DNA of 64,000 bases from the NCBI GenBank assembly GCA_052035645.1, contig JBPOHK010000137.1, positions 1-64,000 of the forward strand, given 5' to 3'. The position numbers and the translations under genes were made by a program. The stretch's first letter is position 1, and every line of letters starts with the position of its first letter. The notes under the pieces are model-generated. The model was not told the DNA's origin, searched no databases, and saw only the letters and a program-made list of their open reading frames with translations. Shown in pieces: positions 52,773 to 60,192 of the stretch. The stretch is from RPQJ01 sp052035645 (GTDB lineage: Bacteria > Pseudomonadota > Gammaproteobacteria > Steroidobacterales > Steroidobacteraceae).

Positions 52773-53867
52773 TTATAGCGGCAAGCGTGCGGTCGAGGCG
52801 ATAACCGCGCCCCCGAGACAGGCCTCCCCGTCGTAGAAAACGGCCGACTGGCCCGGCGTGACCGCCCGCTGCGGCGCGTCGGTGCGCACGATGCAGCGCC
52901 CGTCGCCGCCCACGGCGACCCGGCACGCCTGGTCGGGCTGCCGGTACCGGGTCTTCACCGTGCAGGCGAACTCGCCCGCCGGCGGGCGCCCCGCGACCCA
53001 GTGCGCCGGCTCGGTGTGGATCTCGCGGGTGGCGAGCAGCGGGTGGTCGTGGTCCTGCACCACGACCAGGACGTTGCGCCGCAGGTCCTTGTCGGCGACG
53101 TACCACGGCTTTTCCGCGGCTCCGCGTACGCCTCCGACCTCGATGCCCTGGCGCTGGCCGAGCGTGTAGTACATCAGGCCGCGGTGCCGTCCGAGCACCC
53201 GGCCCTCGGGCGTGCGGATCTCGCCCGGCTGCGCGGGCAGGTACCGGGCGAGGAACTCCGCGAAGGGCCGCTCGCCGATGAAGCAGATGCCGGTGCTGTC
53301 GCGCTTGTCGTGCACGGGCAGGGCGCGCGCATGCGCGATGCGGCGCACCTCGTCCTTCGGCAGCCCGCCGACCGGGAACAGCGTGCGGGCGAGCATCGGC
53401 CCGGGCACGGTGTGCAGGAAGTAGCTCTGGTCCTTGCCGGGATCGAGGCCACGCAGCAGCCGCACGCCGCGGCCGTCGTCGGCGGTGCGCGCGTAGTGTC
53501 CCGTCGCGAACCAGTCCGCGCCGAGGCGCTGCGCGTGCTCGAAGCACACGCCGAACTTGATCTCGCGGTTGCAGGCGACGTCCGGGTTCGGCGTGCGCCC
53601 GGCGGCCAGCTCGTCGAGGAAGTGGCGGAACACGCGGTCGCGGTACTCGCCCGAGAAGTTCACGGTGTGCAGGGGGATCCCGAGGTCTTCGCACACCTTG
53701 CGCGCGTCCTGCAGGTCGGCGGCGGCGGTGCAGTAGTCGTCCTCGTCGGCCTCCCAGTTGCGCATGAACAGGCCGTGCACGTCGTGGCCCGCGTCCTTGA
53801 GGAGCGCGGCCGAGACGGCGGAATCGACGCCACCGGAGATCGCCAGTACTACTCGCGCGTGAGACAT
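52773..53867 (-). CDS. mnmA: tRNA-specific 2-thiouridylase MnmA
   Basis: The 364-residue enzyme thiolates U34 of tRNA-Lys, -Glu and -Gln. The PP-loop is LAISGGVDSAVSAALL, and the two catalytic cysteines lie in NPDVACNREIKFG and STGICFIGERPF. RNWEADEDDYCTAAAD is a family tRNA-contact segment. Its ATG lies 6 bp after a perfect TATAAT, so the transcript may be leaderless. The nudJ-mnmA-purB neighbourhood resembles that of E. coli. Confidence 0.96.
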   Translation of the reverse strand: MSHARVVLAISGGVDSAVSAALLKDAGHDVHGLFMRNWEADEDDYCTAAADLQDARKVCEDLGIPLHTVNFSGEYRDRVFRHFLDELAAGRTPNPDVACNREIKFGVCFEHAQRLGADWFATGHYARTADDGRGVRLLRGLDPGKDQSYFLHTVPGPMLARTLFPVGGLPKDEVRRIAHARALPVHDKRDSTGICFIGERPFAEFLARYLPAQPGEIRTPEGRVLGRHRGLMYYTLGQRQGIEVGGVRGAAEKPWYVADKDLRRNVLVVVQDHDHPLLATREIHTEPAHWVAGRPPAGEFACTVKTRYRQPDQACRVAVGGDGRCIVRTDAPQRAVTPGQSAVFYDGEACLGGAVIASTARLPL

Positions 53868-53873
53868 GACGGG

Positions 53874-53879
53874 ATTATA
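53874..53879 (-). promoter_or_regulatory. perfect -10 (TATAAT) six bases before the mnmA start
   Basis: Minus-strand TATAAT is followed by CCCGTC and ATG. Normal spacing would start transcription at or next to the ATG. The -35 region is a weak match. Confidence 0.5.
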
Positions 53880-53927
53880 GGATCCGCGGCACGATGCGCG
53901 TTTGTCGTTGACCGCGGCATCCGTCCA

Positions 53928-54027
53928 TCCTTCCGGTCACCCTGTCGAAAACGCCGTGAACCCATCCATGGGGGCTCCGGGCGCCGCGTCCATGCGGCGC
54001 ACGGTTTCGCCAGGGTGACCGGAAGGA
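53928..54027. repeat. 100-bp inverted-repeat element with 17-bp perfect arms
   Basis: TCCTTCCGGTCACCCTG (53928-53944) pairs perfectly with CAGGGTGACCGGAAGGA (54011-54027). Inside, CGAAAACGCCGTG partly pairs with CACGGTTTCG, and GCGCCGC-GTCCAT-GCGGCGC forms a terminal hairpin. CCATCCATGG is also palindromic. Confidence 0.75.
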
Positions 54028-54110
54028 CGTACGGTGCCGCTGCAGCAGTGGGTCGTCGCGCGAGCCCCGAAGCGCCAGCCGCCGCAGCGTCGCAGGCCGG
54101 ACCTTCCGAT

Positions 54111-54190
54111 GATCCTGCCGGACCCGTCCGCGACAGGGATGTCGCGGCCGGAGCCTCCAGGGACGGATTCACGGCGTGTCCGGCAGGATC
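54111..54190. repeat. 80-bp nested hairpin element
   Basis: The outer perfect arms are GATCCTGCCGGAC (54111-54123) and GTCCGGCAGGATC (54178-54190). The next pair is CCGTCC/GGACGG, and the innermost hairpin is CCGCGAC-AGGGAT-GTCGCGG. Confidence 0.75.
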
Positions 54191-54207
54191 GATCGGGAGG
54201 GCCGGAC

Positions 54208-54368
54208 TCGACGCGGCCGACGAAGAACCTGCCCACCGCACGCCCGATGCATCGACGCGGTCGACGGAGAACCCGTCCGCCTCAATGCCCGATGCATCGA
54301 CGCGGCCGACGAAGCACCCGCCCACCGCATGCGCGCTGCATCGACGCGGTCGACGACCAACCCGCGCG
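54208..54368. repeat. 44/45-bp tandem repeat, about 3.6 copies
   Basis: Units start TCGACGCGG(C/T)CGACG and end GATGCA or GCTGCA: 54208-54251 (44 bp), 54252-54296 (45), 54297-54340 (44) and a partial from 54341. Third-base-like drift is absent and unit length is not a multiple of three, so it looks non-coding. Confidence 0.75.
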
Positions 54369-54408
54369 ATTCTCGACCGCGCGTTCGAAAGATCGGGAGG
54401 AAACGCGA

Positions 54409-54888
54409 TCAGCCCGCGGCGGCGCGCGCGGCGGGCGTCGATGGCATCAGGTGACTGAGCAGCTCGAGCGGATAGCGCGTTCCCGACAGGTGGTCGTCGA
54501 TGCAGCGCAGGACGAGCGGGCTGCGCAGCTTGGCCTGCTGCGCGATGAGCTGGTCGCGCACGCACCAGCGCGTGCGCACGATGCCGTGGTCGAGCGGCCG
54601 CGCCGCGTCGTGGGCTTCGAGCACGCCCGAGAAGGCGACGCGCAGGAACGTGCGGGCCATGTGCTCCGGCTGCCACATGTAGACGCCGACGACCGCCTCC
54701 GGGCGGAACGTCCAGCCCGTCTCCTCGAGCGTCTCGCGGATCACCGCGTCGAGGAAAGTTTCGCCCGGCTCCAGGTGCCCGGCGGGCTGGTTGATGACGA
54801 TGCGGCCGCTGGCGCGCTCCTCGACGAGGAGGAACTGGCCGTCGCGCTCGGTCACGGCGGCGACGGTGACGTCAGGTTTCCATACCAT
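54409..54888 (-). CDS. nudJ: NUDIX hydrolase, NudJ-like
   Basis: This 159-residue phosphatase has the complete Nudix box GHLEPGETFLDAVIRETLEETG with the metal-binding Glu residues, and WKPDVTVAAVTERDGQFLLVEE at the start. E. coli NudJ, next to mnmA, hydrolyses thiamine pyrophosphate and nucleotides; the same neighbour here supports the name. I chose ATG 54888 because NudJ proteins begin just before x-K-P-x-V-T-V. The ATG at 54897 overlaps a TATAAT -10. The C-terminus is Ala-rich. Confidence 0.85.
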   Translation of the reverse strand: MVWKPDVTVAAVTERDGQFLLVEERASGRIVINQPAGHLEPGETFLDAVIRETLEETGWTFRPEAVVGVYMWQPEHMARTFLRVAFSGVLEAHDAARPLDHGIVRTRWCVRDQLIAQQAKLRSPLVLRCIDDHLSGTRYPLELLSHLMPSTPAARAAAG

Positions 54889-54895
54889 GTCCGTC

Positions 54896-54901
54896 ATTAT
54901 A
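54896..54901 (-). promoter_or_regulatory. perfect -10 (TATAAT) seven bases before the nudJ start
   Basis: On the minus strand TATAAT is followed by GACGGAC and ATG (54888). No ribosome-binding site precedes either candidate ATG, so a leaderless mRNA is likely. Confidence 0.5.
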
Positions 54902-54921
54902 TCGAGCCGCAGCCGCGCAGA

Positions 54922-55428
54922 TCAGAAGTCGACCGCGGTGGCCCGCAGTTCCGGCTGGATCAGGCTGCCGGCCCAGACTTCGTCGAAATAGGCGAGGTAG
55001 CGCTTGACCACCGAGGTGTCGTTCATCTCGGCGATGCCTTCCCACTTCGTGGCCTGCTGGCGGTAGACGATCGTCTTGTCGTCCGCGACGATGAACGCGC
55101 AGGGGTTGCTGCGGTACTCGGCCGCGACGTTGCGCAGGTCGATGTAGCTGGTCAGGCGACGGGCCATCATGAAAAACCGGTTGCCGTCGCGCACCGCGCG
55201 GCCCGGGTCGGAGATCAGCACGCGCAGGCGCGCGTGGCTGCGGGCGAGCACGAGCCGCTTCACCGGCTCGAGGAAGGAGTCGTGGTCGTAGATCTGCGGC
55301 TCGAGGTTGGGCGTGTAGATGGACAGCGTGCGGTTGGCGCGGGTCGCAAGGGCGGCGACCGCGGCGCGGTATTCATCCAGGTTCGACAGGATGCTCCGTG
55401 TTCCCGACACGTCCGACCTGCTGTTCAT
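54922..55428 (-). CDS. unknown protein with PLD-like fold features (DUF7931-like)
   Basis: The 168-residue protein includes NRTLSIYTPNLEPQIYDHDSFLEPVKRLVL, LRVLISDPGRAVRDGNRFFMMARRLTSYIDLR and CAFIVADDKTIVYRQQ. The pattern of strands and conserved Arg-His/Asp resembles small proteins placed next to acetyltransferases in gammaproteobacteria. There is no HKD motif, so catalysis is unproven. Its start overlaps the GNAT gene by 56 bp; GTG at 55410 (VSGTRSIL) would shorten this overlap. Confidence 0.65.
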   Translation of the reverse strand: MNSRSDVSGTRSILSNLDEYRAAVAALATRANRTLSIYTPNLEPQIYDHDSFLEPVKRLVLARSHARLRVLISDPGRAVRDGNRFFMMARRLTSYIDLRNVAAEYRSNPCAFIVADDKTIVYRQQATKWEGIAEMNDTSVVKRYLAYFDEVWAGSLIQPELRATAVDF

Positions 55429-55873
55429 CCTCGTTCCCGATCCGCCGGCGCATTCGCCTGTGCGGTATTCCGACCTCGTCGAACTCCGGCCCTTCGGCGC
55501 GGAAACCCAGCCGCTCGTAGAATCCGAGGGCGGTCGCCTGGGCGTTGAGGTGCACCTGCGTGAGACCCTGCGCTGCGGCGAGGTCCACGAGGCGGCTCAC
55601 GATCCCGGCGCCAACCCCAGTGCCGCGGTACTGCGGCAGTACGGCGACGCGACCAATCTTACCGGCGGGGTCCAGGCGCCCTGTGCCAACCACGTCACGG
55701 TTTGCGGCGAGCACGAGCAGGTGCCAGCAGAGCGGGTCGGCGTCGTCCCACTCGTCGGCTTCGGGGATGCCTTGTTCCTCGATGAAAACAGCGCGTCGCA
55801 CGCGCTCGATGCGCGCGCGGTCCTGCGGCCAGCGGACGATCTCGAAGGTCGGCGGAGGGCCGGGCGAAGTCAT
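55373..55873 (-). CDS. GNAT family N-acetyltransferase
   Basis: The 166-residue protein has a GNAT fold: RRAVFIEEQGIPEADEWDDAD near the start, the acetyl-CoA loop IGRVAVLPQYRGTGVGAGIVSRLVDLA and the closing NAQATALGFYERLGF. The early FIEEQG/E-D motif is common in ElaA-type proteins. The substrate is unknown. The C-terminal tail (EDEQQVGRVGNTEHPVEPG) overlaps the start of the next gene. Confidence 0.87.
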   Translation of the reverse strand: MTSPGPPPTFEIVRWPQDRARIERVRRAVFIEEQGIPEADEWDDADPLCWHLLVLAANRDVVGTGRLDPAGKIGRVAVLPQYRGTGVGAGIVSRLVDLAAAQGLTQVHLNAQATALGFYERLGFRAEGPEFDEVGIPHRRMRRRIGNEDEQQVGRVGNTEHPVEPG

Positions 55874-55899
55874 CGGGGCGGCGTTATGTCAAGACGCGA

Positions 55900-57267
55900 C
55901 TAGATCTCGCGGGCGAGGCGGGCGGCCAGGCCGACGTACGACGCCGGCGTCATGTCCTTGAGGCGCTGCTTCTCGGCGGCCGGAATCGGCAGCGAGTCGA
56001 GGAAGGCCGACACGGCCGCCGCGTCGATGCGCCGGCCGCGGGTCAGCGCCTTCAGCTGTTCGTACGCATTGGGCACCGCGTAGCGGCGCATCACGGTCTG
56101 GATCGGCTCGGCCAGCAGTTCCCAGTTCGCGGCGAGGTCCTCCGCGAGACGGGTGCGGTCGACCTCGAGCCGGGCGAGCCCGCGCGCGACGGACTGCACG
56201 CCCACGTCGGCGTGCGCGAGCGCGACACCGAGGTTGCGCTGCACCGTCGAGTCGGTGAGGTCGCGCTGCCAGCGCGAGACCGGCAGCTTCTCCGCCATGA
56301 AGCGCAGCAGCGCGTTCGCGACGCCGAAGTTGCCTTCGCCGTTCTCGAAGTCGATGGGGTTGACCTTGTGCGGCATGGTCGAGGAACCGACTTCGCCGGC
56401 CACGACCTTCTGCCGGAAGTAGCCGAGCGACACGTAGCCCCAGAAGTCGCGGCACAGGTCCACGAGGACGGTGTTGCAGCGCGCCAGCGCGTCGCAGTAC
56501 TGCGCCGTCCAGTCGTGCGGCTCGATCTGGGTCGTGTACGGGTTCCACTCGAGGCCGAGCGCCTCGACCAGCGCGCGGCCGAGGCGCGGCCAGTCCGCGT
56601 CGGGGTAGGCCGCGAGGTGCGCGTTGAAGTTGCCGACCGCGCCGTTCGCCTTGCCGAGGATGCGCACGGCGGCGAACTGCTCGCAGGCGCCGCGCAGCCG
56701 GTGCACGAACACCGCGACTTCCTTGCCGAGCGTGGTCGGCGTCGCGGCCTGCCCGTGCGTGCGGGACATCATCGCGTCGTCGGCGTGCGCGTGGGCCATG
56801 GCGCGCAGCGCCTGCAGCAGCGCCTGCAGGTGCGGCAGCAGCACGCGGGCGCGGGCATCCCGGCACATCATCGCGTAGGCGAGGTTGTTGATGTCCTCGG
56901 AGGTGCAGGCGAAGTGCACGAACTCGAGGCGGCTGCGCCACGCCGGGTGCTCGGCGAGCTTGCGCTTGATCAGGTACTCCACGGCCTTGACGTCGTGGTT
57001 GGTCTCGCGCTCGATGGCCTTGACCGCCTCGGCATCGGCCGAGCCGAAGCCGTCGGCGATCGCCATGGCCGCCTGCAGGTCGTCGGGCGTGAGGCCCTGC
57101 AGTTCCGGCAGGGCGCCGCTCTGCGCCAGCACCTTGAGCCACGTCATCTCGACGCGCACCCGGGCGCGGATGAGCCCGGCTTCGCTGAAGATTTCCCGCA
57201 GGTCGGAGCAGCGCGAGGCGTACCGGCCGTCGACGGGGGAGAGCGCCGTCAGGGGTGTGAGGCTCAT
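55900..57267 (-). CDS. purB: adenylosuccinate lyase
   Basis: The 455-residue fumarase-superfamily enzyme acts twice in purine synthesis. LTALSPVDGRY is the N-terminal motif, MMSRTHGQAATPTTLGKE carries the catalytic His and GEVGSSTMPHKVNPIDFENGEGN the flexible signature loop. Length matches the E. coli type. It is divergent from fumC with 81 bp between starts. Confidence 0.97.
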   Translation of the reverse strand: MSLTPLTALSPVDGRYASRCSDLREIFSEAGLIRARVRVEMTWLKVLAQSGALPELQGLTPDDLQAAMAIADGFGSADAEAVKAIERETNHDVKAVEYLIKRKLAEHPAWRSRLEFVHFACTSEDINNLAYAMMCRDARARVLLPHLQALLQALRAMAHAHADDAMMSRTHGQAATPTTLGKEVAVFVHRLRGACEQFAAVRILGKANGAVGNFNAHLAAYPDADWPRLGRALVEALGLEWNPYTTQIEPHDWTAQYCDALARCNTVLVDLCRDFWGYVSLGYFRQKVVAGEVGSSTMPHKVNPIDFENGEGNFGVANALLRFMAEKLPVSRWQRDLTDSTVQRNLGVALAHADVGVQSVARGLARLEVDRTRLAEDLAANWELLAEPIQTVMRRYAVPNAYEQLKALTRGRRIDAAAVSAFLDSLPIPAAEKQRLKDMTPASYVGLAARLAREI

Positions 57268-57348
57268 GCGGTCATCCGGAGGTGCTACGATCGCGAATGA
57301 TACCGCAGGGCCCGTCCGTGGCGCCTGCCCGTTCCCGGAGTTCCAGCG

Positions 57349-58752
57349 ATGTCCGCAACCGACTTTCGCATCGAGCGCGACAGCATGGGCGAGGTGCGCG
57401 TGCCGGCGCGCGCCCTCTGGGGCGCGCAGACCCAGCGCGCCGTGCAGAACTTCCATTTCGGCGGGCTGCCGATGCCGCGCGGCTTCATCCGGGCCCTCGG
57501 ACTGATCAAGTGGGCCGCGGCCGGCGCCAATGTCGAACTCGGCGGACTGGACCGCTCCCTCGGGGACGCGATCGCCCGGGCGGCCCTCGAAGTGGCCGAC
57601 GGCCGGCACGACTCGCACTTTCCGGTCGAGGTCTTCCAGACCGGGTCCGGCACCAGCAGCAACATGAACGCCAACGAGGTGATCGCCCGGCTGGCATCCG
57701 AATACGCCGGCGGAGCCGCCGTCCACCCGAACGATCACGTCAACCGCAGCCAGAGCAGCAACGACGTGGTGCCGACGGCCATCCACCTCAGCGCCGCGCT
57801 GGCGCTGGCCGAGGGCCTGCTGCCGGCGCTGAAGGAGCTGATCGAGACCCTGGCGCGCAAGGCCGGCGACGTGGGTGACACGGTCAAGACCGGCCGGACG
57901 CACCTGATGGACGCCACGCCCCTCACGCTGGCGCAGGAAATGGGCGGCTGGCGTGCGCAGGTGGAGGACGGCGTCGCCCGGCTGCAGGCCGTGCGTCCGC
58001 GGCTGCACTCGCTGGCGCAGGGCGGGACGGCCGTCGGCACCGGCGTGAATGCGCCGACGGAGTTCGCTGCGAGGGTCGCGGCGCTGCTCTCGCAGCAGAC
58101 CGGGCTCGACCTGCGGCCCAGCCGCGACTTCTTCGCGTCGCTGTCGTCGCAGGATACGGCCGTCGAGCTCTCGGGCCAGTTGCGCACGCTCGCCGTCGGT
58201 CTCATGAAGATCGCCAACGACCTGCGCTGGATGAACAGCGGGCCCCTGGCCGGCCTCGGCGAGATCGCGCTGCCGGCCCTGCAGCCGGGCAGCAGCATCA
58301 TGCCGGGCAAGGTCAATCCGGTCGTGCCGGAGGCGGTGGCCATGGCGGCGGCCCAGGTGATGGGCAACGACGCCACCATCGCGATCGCGGGGCAGTCGGG
58401 CAATTTCCAGCTCAACGTCATGCTGCCGGTGATCGCATACAACCTGCTGCAGAGCATCGAACTGCTCGCCGCCGCCGCGCGCGCACTCGCCCGCAGCGCC
58501 GTCGCGGGCTTCGCGGTCGACGGGCGCAGGATCGCGTCCGCGCTGGACCGCAATCCGATGCTGGTGACCGCCCTCAACCCGGTGATCGGATACGACCGGG
58601 CCGCGGCCATCGCCAAGCGTGCCTATGCCGAGGGGCGCGCCATCCGCGACGTCGCGCTCGAGATGACCGATCTGGGCGAGGAAAGGCTCGCGAAGCTGCT
58701 CGACCCCGCGGCCCTGACCCGCGGCGGCGTGCGTCACGGCGGAGGCGGCTGA
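57349..58752 (+). CDS. fumC: class II fumarate hydratase
   Basis: The 467-residue enzyme has GAQTQRAVQNFHFGG, TGSGTSSNMNANEVIA, HPNDHVNRSQSSNDVVPTA, GRTHLMDATPLTLAQE and the signature GSSIMPGKVNPVVPEA. It is the oxygen-stable, iron-free fumarase converting fumarate to malate. The NUDIX gene starts at the base after its stop, so the two are co-transcribed. Confidence 0.96.
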   Translation: MSATDFRIERDSMGEVRVPARALWGAQTQRAVQNFHFGGLPMPRGFIRALGLIKWAAAGANVELGGLDRSLGDAIARAALEVADGRHDSHFPVEVFQTGSGTSSNMNANEVIARLASEYAGGAAVHPNDHVNRSQSSNDVVPTAIHLSAALALAEGLLPALKELIETLARKAGDVGDTVKTGRTHLMDATPLTLAQEMGGWRAQVEDGVARLQAVRPRLHSLAQGGTAVGTGVNAPTEFAARVAALLSQQTGLDLRPSRDFFASLSSQDTAVELSGQLRTLAVGLMKIANDLRWMNSGPLAGLGEIALPALQPGSSIMPGKVNPVVPEAVAMAAAQVMGNDATIAIAGQSGNFQLNVMLPVIAYNLLQSIELLAAAARALARSAVAGFAVDGRRIASALDRNPMLVTALNPVIGYDRAAAIAKRAYAEGRAIRDVALEMTDLGEERLAKLLDPAALTRGGVRHGGGG

Positions 58753-59403
58753 TTGGCGGACAGCAGCCCCATCGCCGTCACGCCGCTGCGCGAGCGGATC
58801 GCGGGCAGGCTGAGCGGTACCCGCCCCGGGGGCGATCCGCTCGACGCGTTCCTGCGCGACACGCCCGCCGACCGCCACGACGTGCTGCGGCGCGCGGTGC
58901 CGCGCGATCTCACCGCGGCGGCCGTGCTGGTGCCGATCGTCGAGCGACCGGCCGGTGCGACGGTGCTGCTGACGGTGCGCGCGTCGCACCTCAAGAACCA
59001 CGCGGGCCAGATCAGTTTTCCCGGCGGCCGGCTCGAGCCCGGCGACGCCACGCCCTGGGCGGCGGCGCTGCGCGAGACGGAAGAGGAGATCGGTCTCGCC
59101 CGCGAGCACGTGACCCTCGCCGGCTACCTGAACGACCACATGGTGATCTCCGGCTTCCTGATCACGCCCGCCGTCGGCTTCGTGCGCCCCCAGTTCGCGC
59201 TGCGGCTCGACCCCACCGAGGTGGACGAGGTGTTCGAAGTGCCGCTCGAGTTCGTGCTCGACCGCCGCAATCACGTGCCGCGCGAACGCCACTACCACGG
59301 CACCACCGTCACGACCTACGACATCCCGTACCGGGGCCGGCAGATCTGGGGCGCGACGGCGAACATGCTGGTGACGCTCTGCCGGCTGCTGGAGGAGGGG
59401 TGA
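58753..59403 (+). CDS. nudL: NUDIX CoA pyrophosphatase (NudL type)
   Basis: The 216-residue protein has the CoA-type signature LLTVRASHLKNHAGQISFPGG followed by the Nudix box GGRLEPGDATPWAAALRETEEEIGL, as in CoA diphosphatases. It cuts CoA and acyl-CoA into 4'-phosphopantetheine and ADP. The start is TTG at 58753, directly after fumC. Its end overlaps the region carrying the mazG ribosome site. Confidence 0.88.
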   Translation: MADSSPIAVTPLRERIAGRLSGTRPGGDPLDAFLRDTPADRHDVLRRAVPRDLTAAAVLVPIVERPAGATVLLTVRASHLKNHAGQISFPGGRLEPGDATPWAAALRETEEEIGLAREHVTLAGYLNDHMVISGFLITPAVGFVRPQFALRLDPTEVDEVFEVPLEFVLDRRNHVPRERHYHGTTVTTYDIPYRGRQIWGATANMLVTLCRLLEEG

Positions 59404-59405
59404 GC

Positions 59406-60185
59406 ATGGCCATCGAGCGGCTGCTCGCGATCATGGAACGCTTGCGCGATCCGCAGACCGGTTGTCCCTGGGATCGCGAACAGGACTGGGCGAGCATTGC
59501 GCCCCACACGATCGAGGAAGCCTACGAACTGGCGGATGCAATCGCCTCGGGCGACCCGCGGCGCGTTCGCGACGAACTGGGCGACGTGCTGTTCCAGGTG
59601 GTCTTCCAGGCGCGCATCGCCGAGGAGCGCGGCCTGTTCGACTTCGCGGGCGTGGCGGCGGACATTGCCGGGAAGCTCGAGCGTCGCCATCCGCACGTGT
59701 TCGGCACCGCCCGGGTGGCCGACGCCGGGGCCCAGACGCAGGCGTGGGAGGTCCACAAGGCGGCCGAGCGTCGCGAACGGGGCGAAGGCAGCGGCGCGCT
59801 CGACGGCGTCACCGTCGGACTGCCGGGCCTCACCCGCGCGGCCAAGCTCGGGCGCCGGGCGGCCCGCGTGGGATTCGACTGGAGCGACGTGCCGGGCGTG
59901 CTGGGCAAGGTCGAGGAGGAAGTGAGCGAGCTGCGCGAGGCGGCCCGTACCGGCGATGCGTCCGCGGTCGAGGAGGAACTCGGCGACCTGCTGTTCAGCG
60001 TCGCGCAGGTCGCACGGCACCTGGGCGTGGATCCCGAGTCCGCCCTGCGGGCCGCGAATGCGAAGTTCGAGCGCCGCTTCCGCGACATGGAGTCCCGCCT
60101 CGCCGCGCTCGGCCGGTCGGTCGAGGGCACCCCCGGCGAGGAGCTCGAGGCGCTCTGGGCCGAGGCCAAGCGCAACGTCGGCTGA
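59406..60185 (+). CDS. mazG: nucleoside triphosphate pyrophosphohydrolase MazG
   Basis: The 259-residue protein has two MazG modules. The first is LRDPQTGCPWDREQDWASIAPHTIEEAYELADAI with EELGD-like DELGDVLFQVVFQARIA. The second is KVEEEVSELREA with EEELGDLLFSVAQVARHL. It removes aberrant NTPs and lowers ppGpp in E. coli. I chose ATG 59406: AGGAGG (59393-59398) is 7 nt upstream, while GTG 59400 would be one base from it. Confidence 0.94.
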   Translation: MAIERLLAIMERLRDPQTGCPWDREQDWASIAPHTIEEAYELADAIASGDPRRVRDELGDVLFQVVFQARIAEERGLFDFAGVAADIAGKLERRHPHVFGTARVADAGAQTQAWEVHKAAERRERGEGSGALDGVTVGLPGLTRAAKLGRRAARVGFDWSDVPGVLGKVEEEVSELREAARTGDASAVEEELGDLLFSVAQVARHLGVDPESALRAANAKFERRFRDMESRLAALGRSVEGTPGEELEALWAEAKRNVG

Positions 60186-60192
60186 CCCGTCG

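Larger units (their letters stand above)
53868..54408. other. 541-bp structured non-coding region between nudJ and mnmA
   Basis: No convincing gene. It holds a 100-bp inverted-repeat element (53928-54027), an 80-bp nested hairpin (54111-54190) and 44/45-bp tandem repeats (54208-54368). Open frames here are low-complexity, and the 44-bp units break any reading frame between copies, arguing against coding. Confidence 0.7.

Noticed and set aside
54208..54368. CRISPR-like appearance of regularly spaced repeats
   Set aside because: The units are contiguous tandem repeats without unique spacers, and no cas genes are near.
54034..55548. Open frame of 504 codons running through the hairpins and tandem repeats and on antisense to nudJ
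   Set aside because: Low-complexity translation, repeat units not a multiple of three, and antisense overlap with real genes. The minus-strand frame 53849-54676 fails for the same reasons.
59400..59405. GTG start for mazG overlapping the upstream stop
   Set aside because: It lies one base from AGGAGG. ATG 59406 has ideal spacing and matches the family N-terminus.
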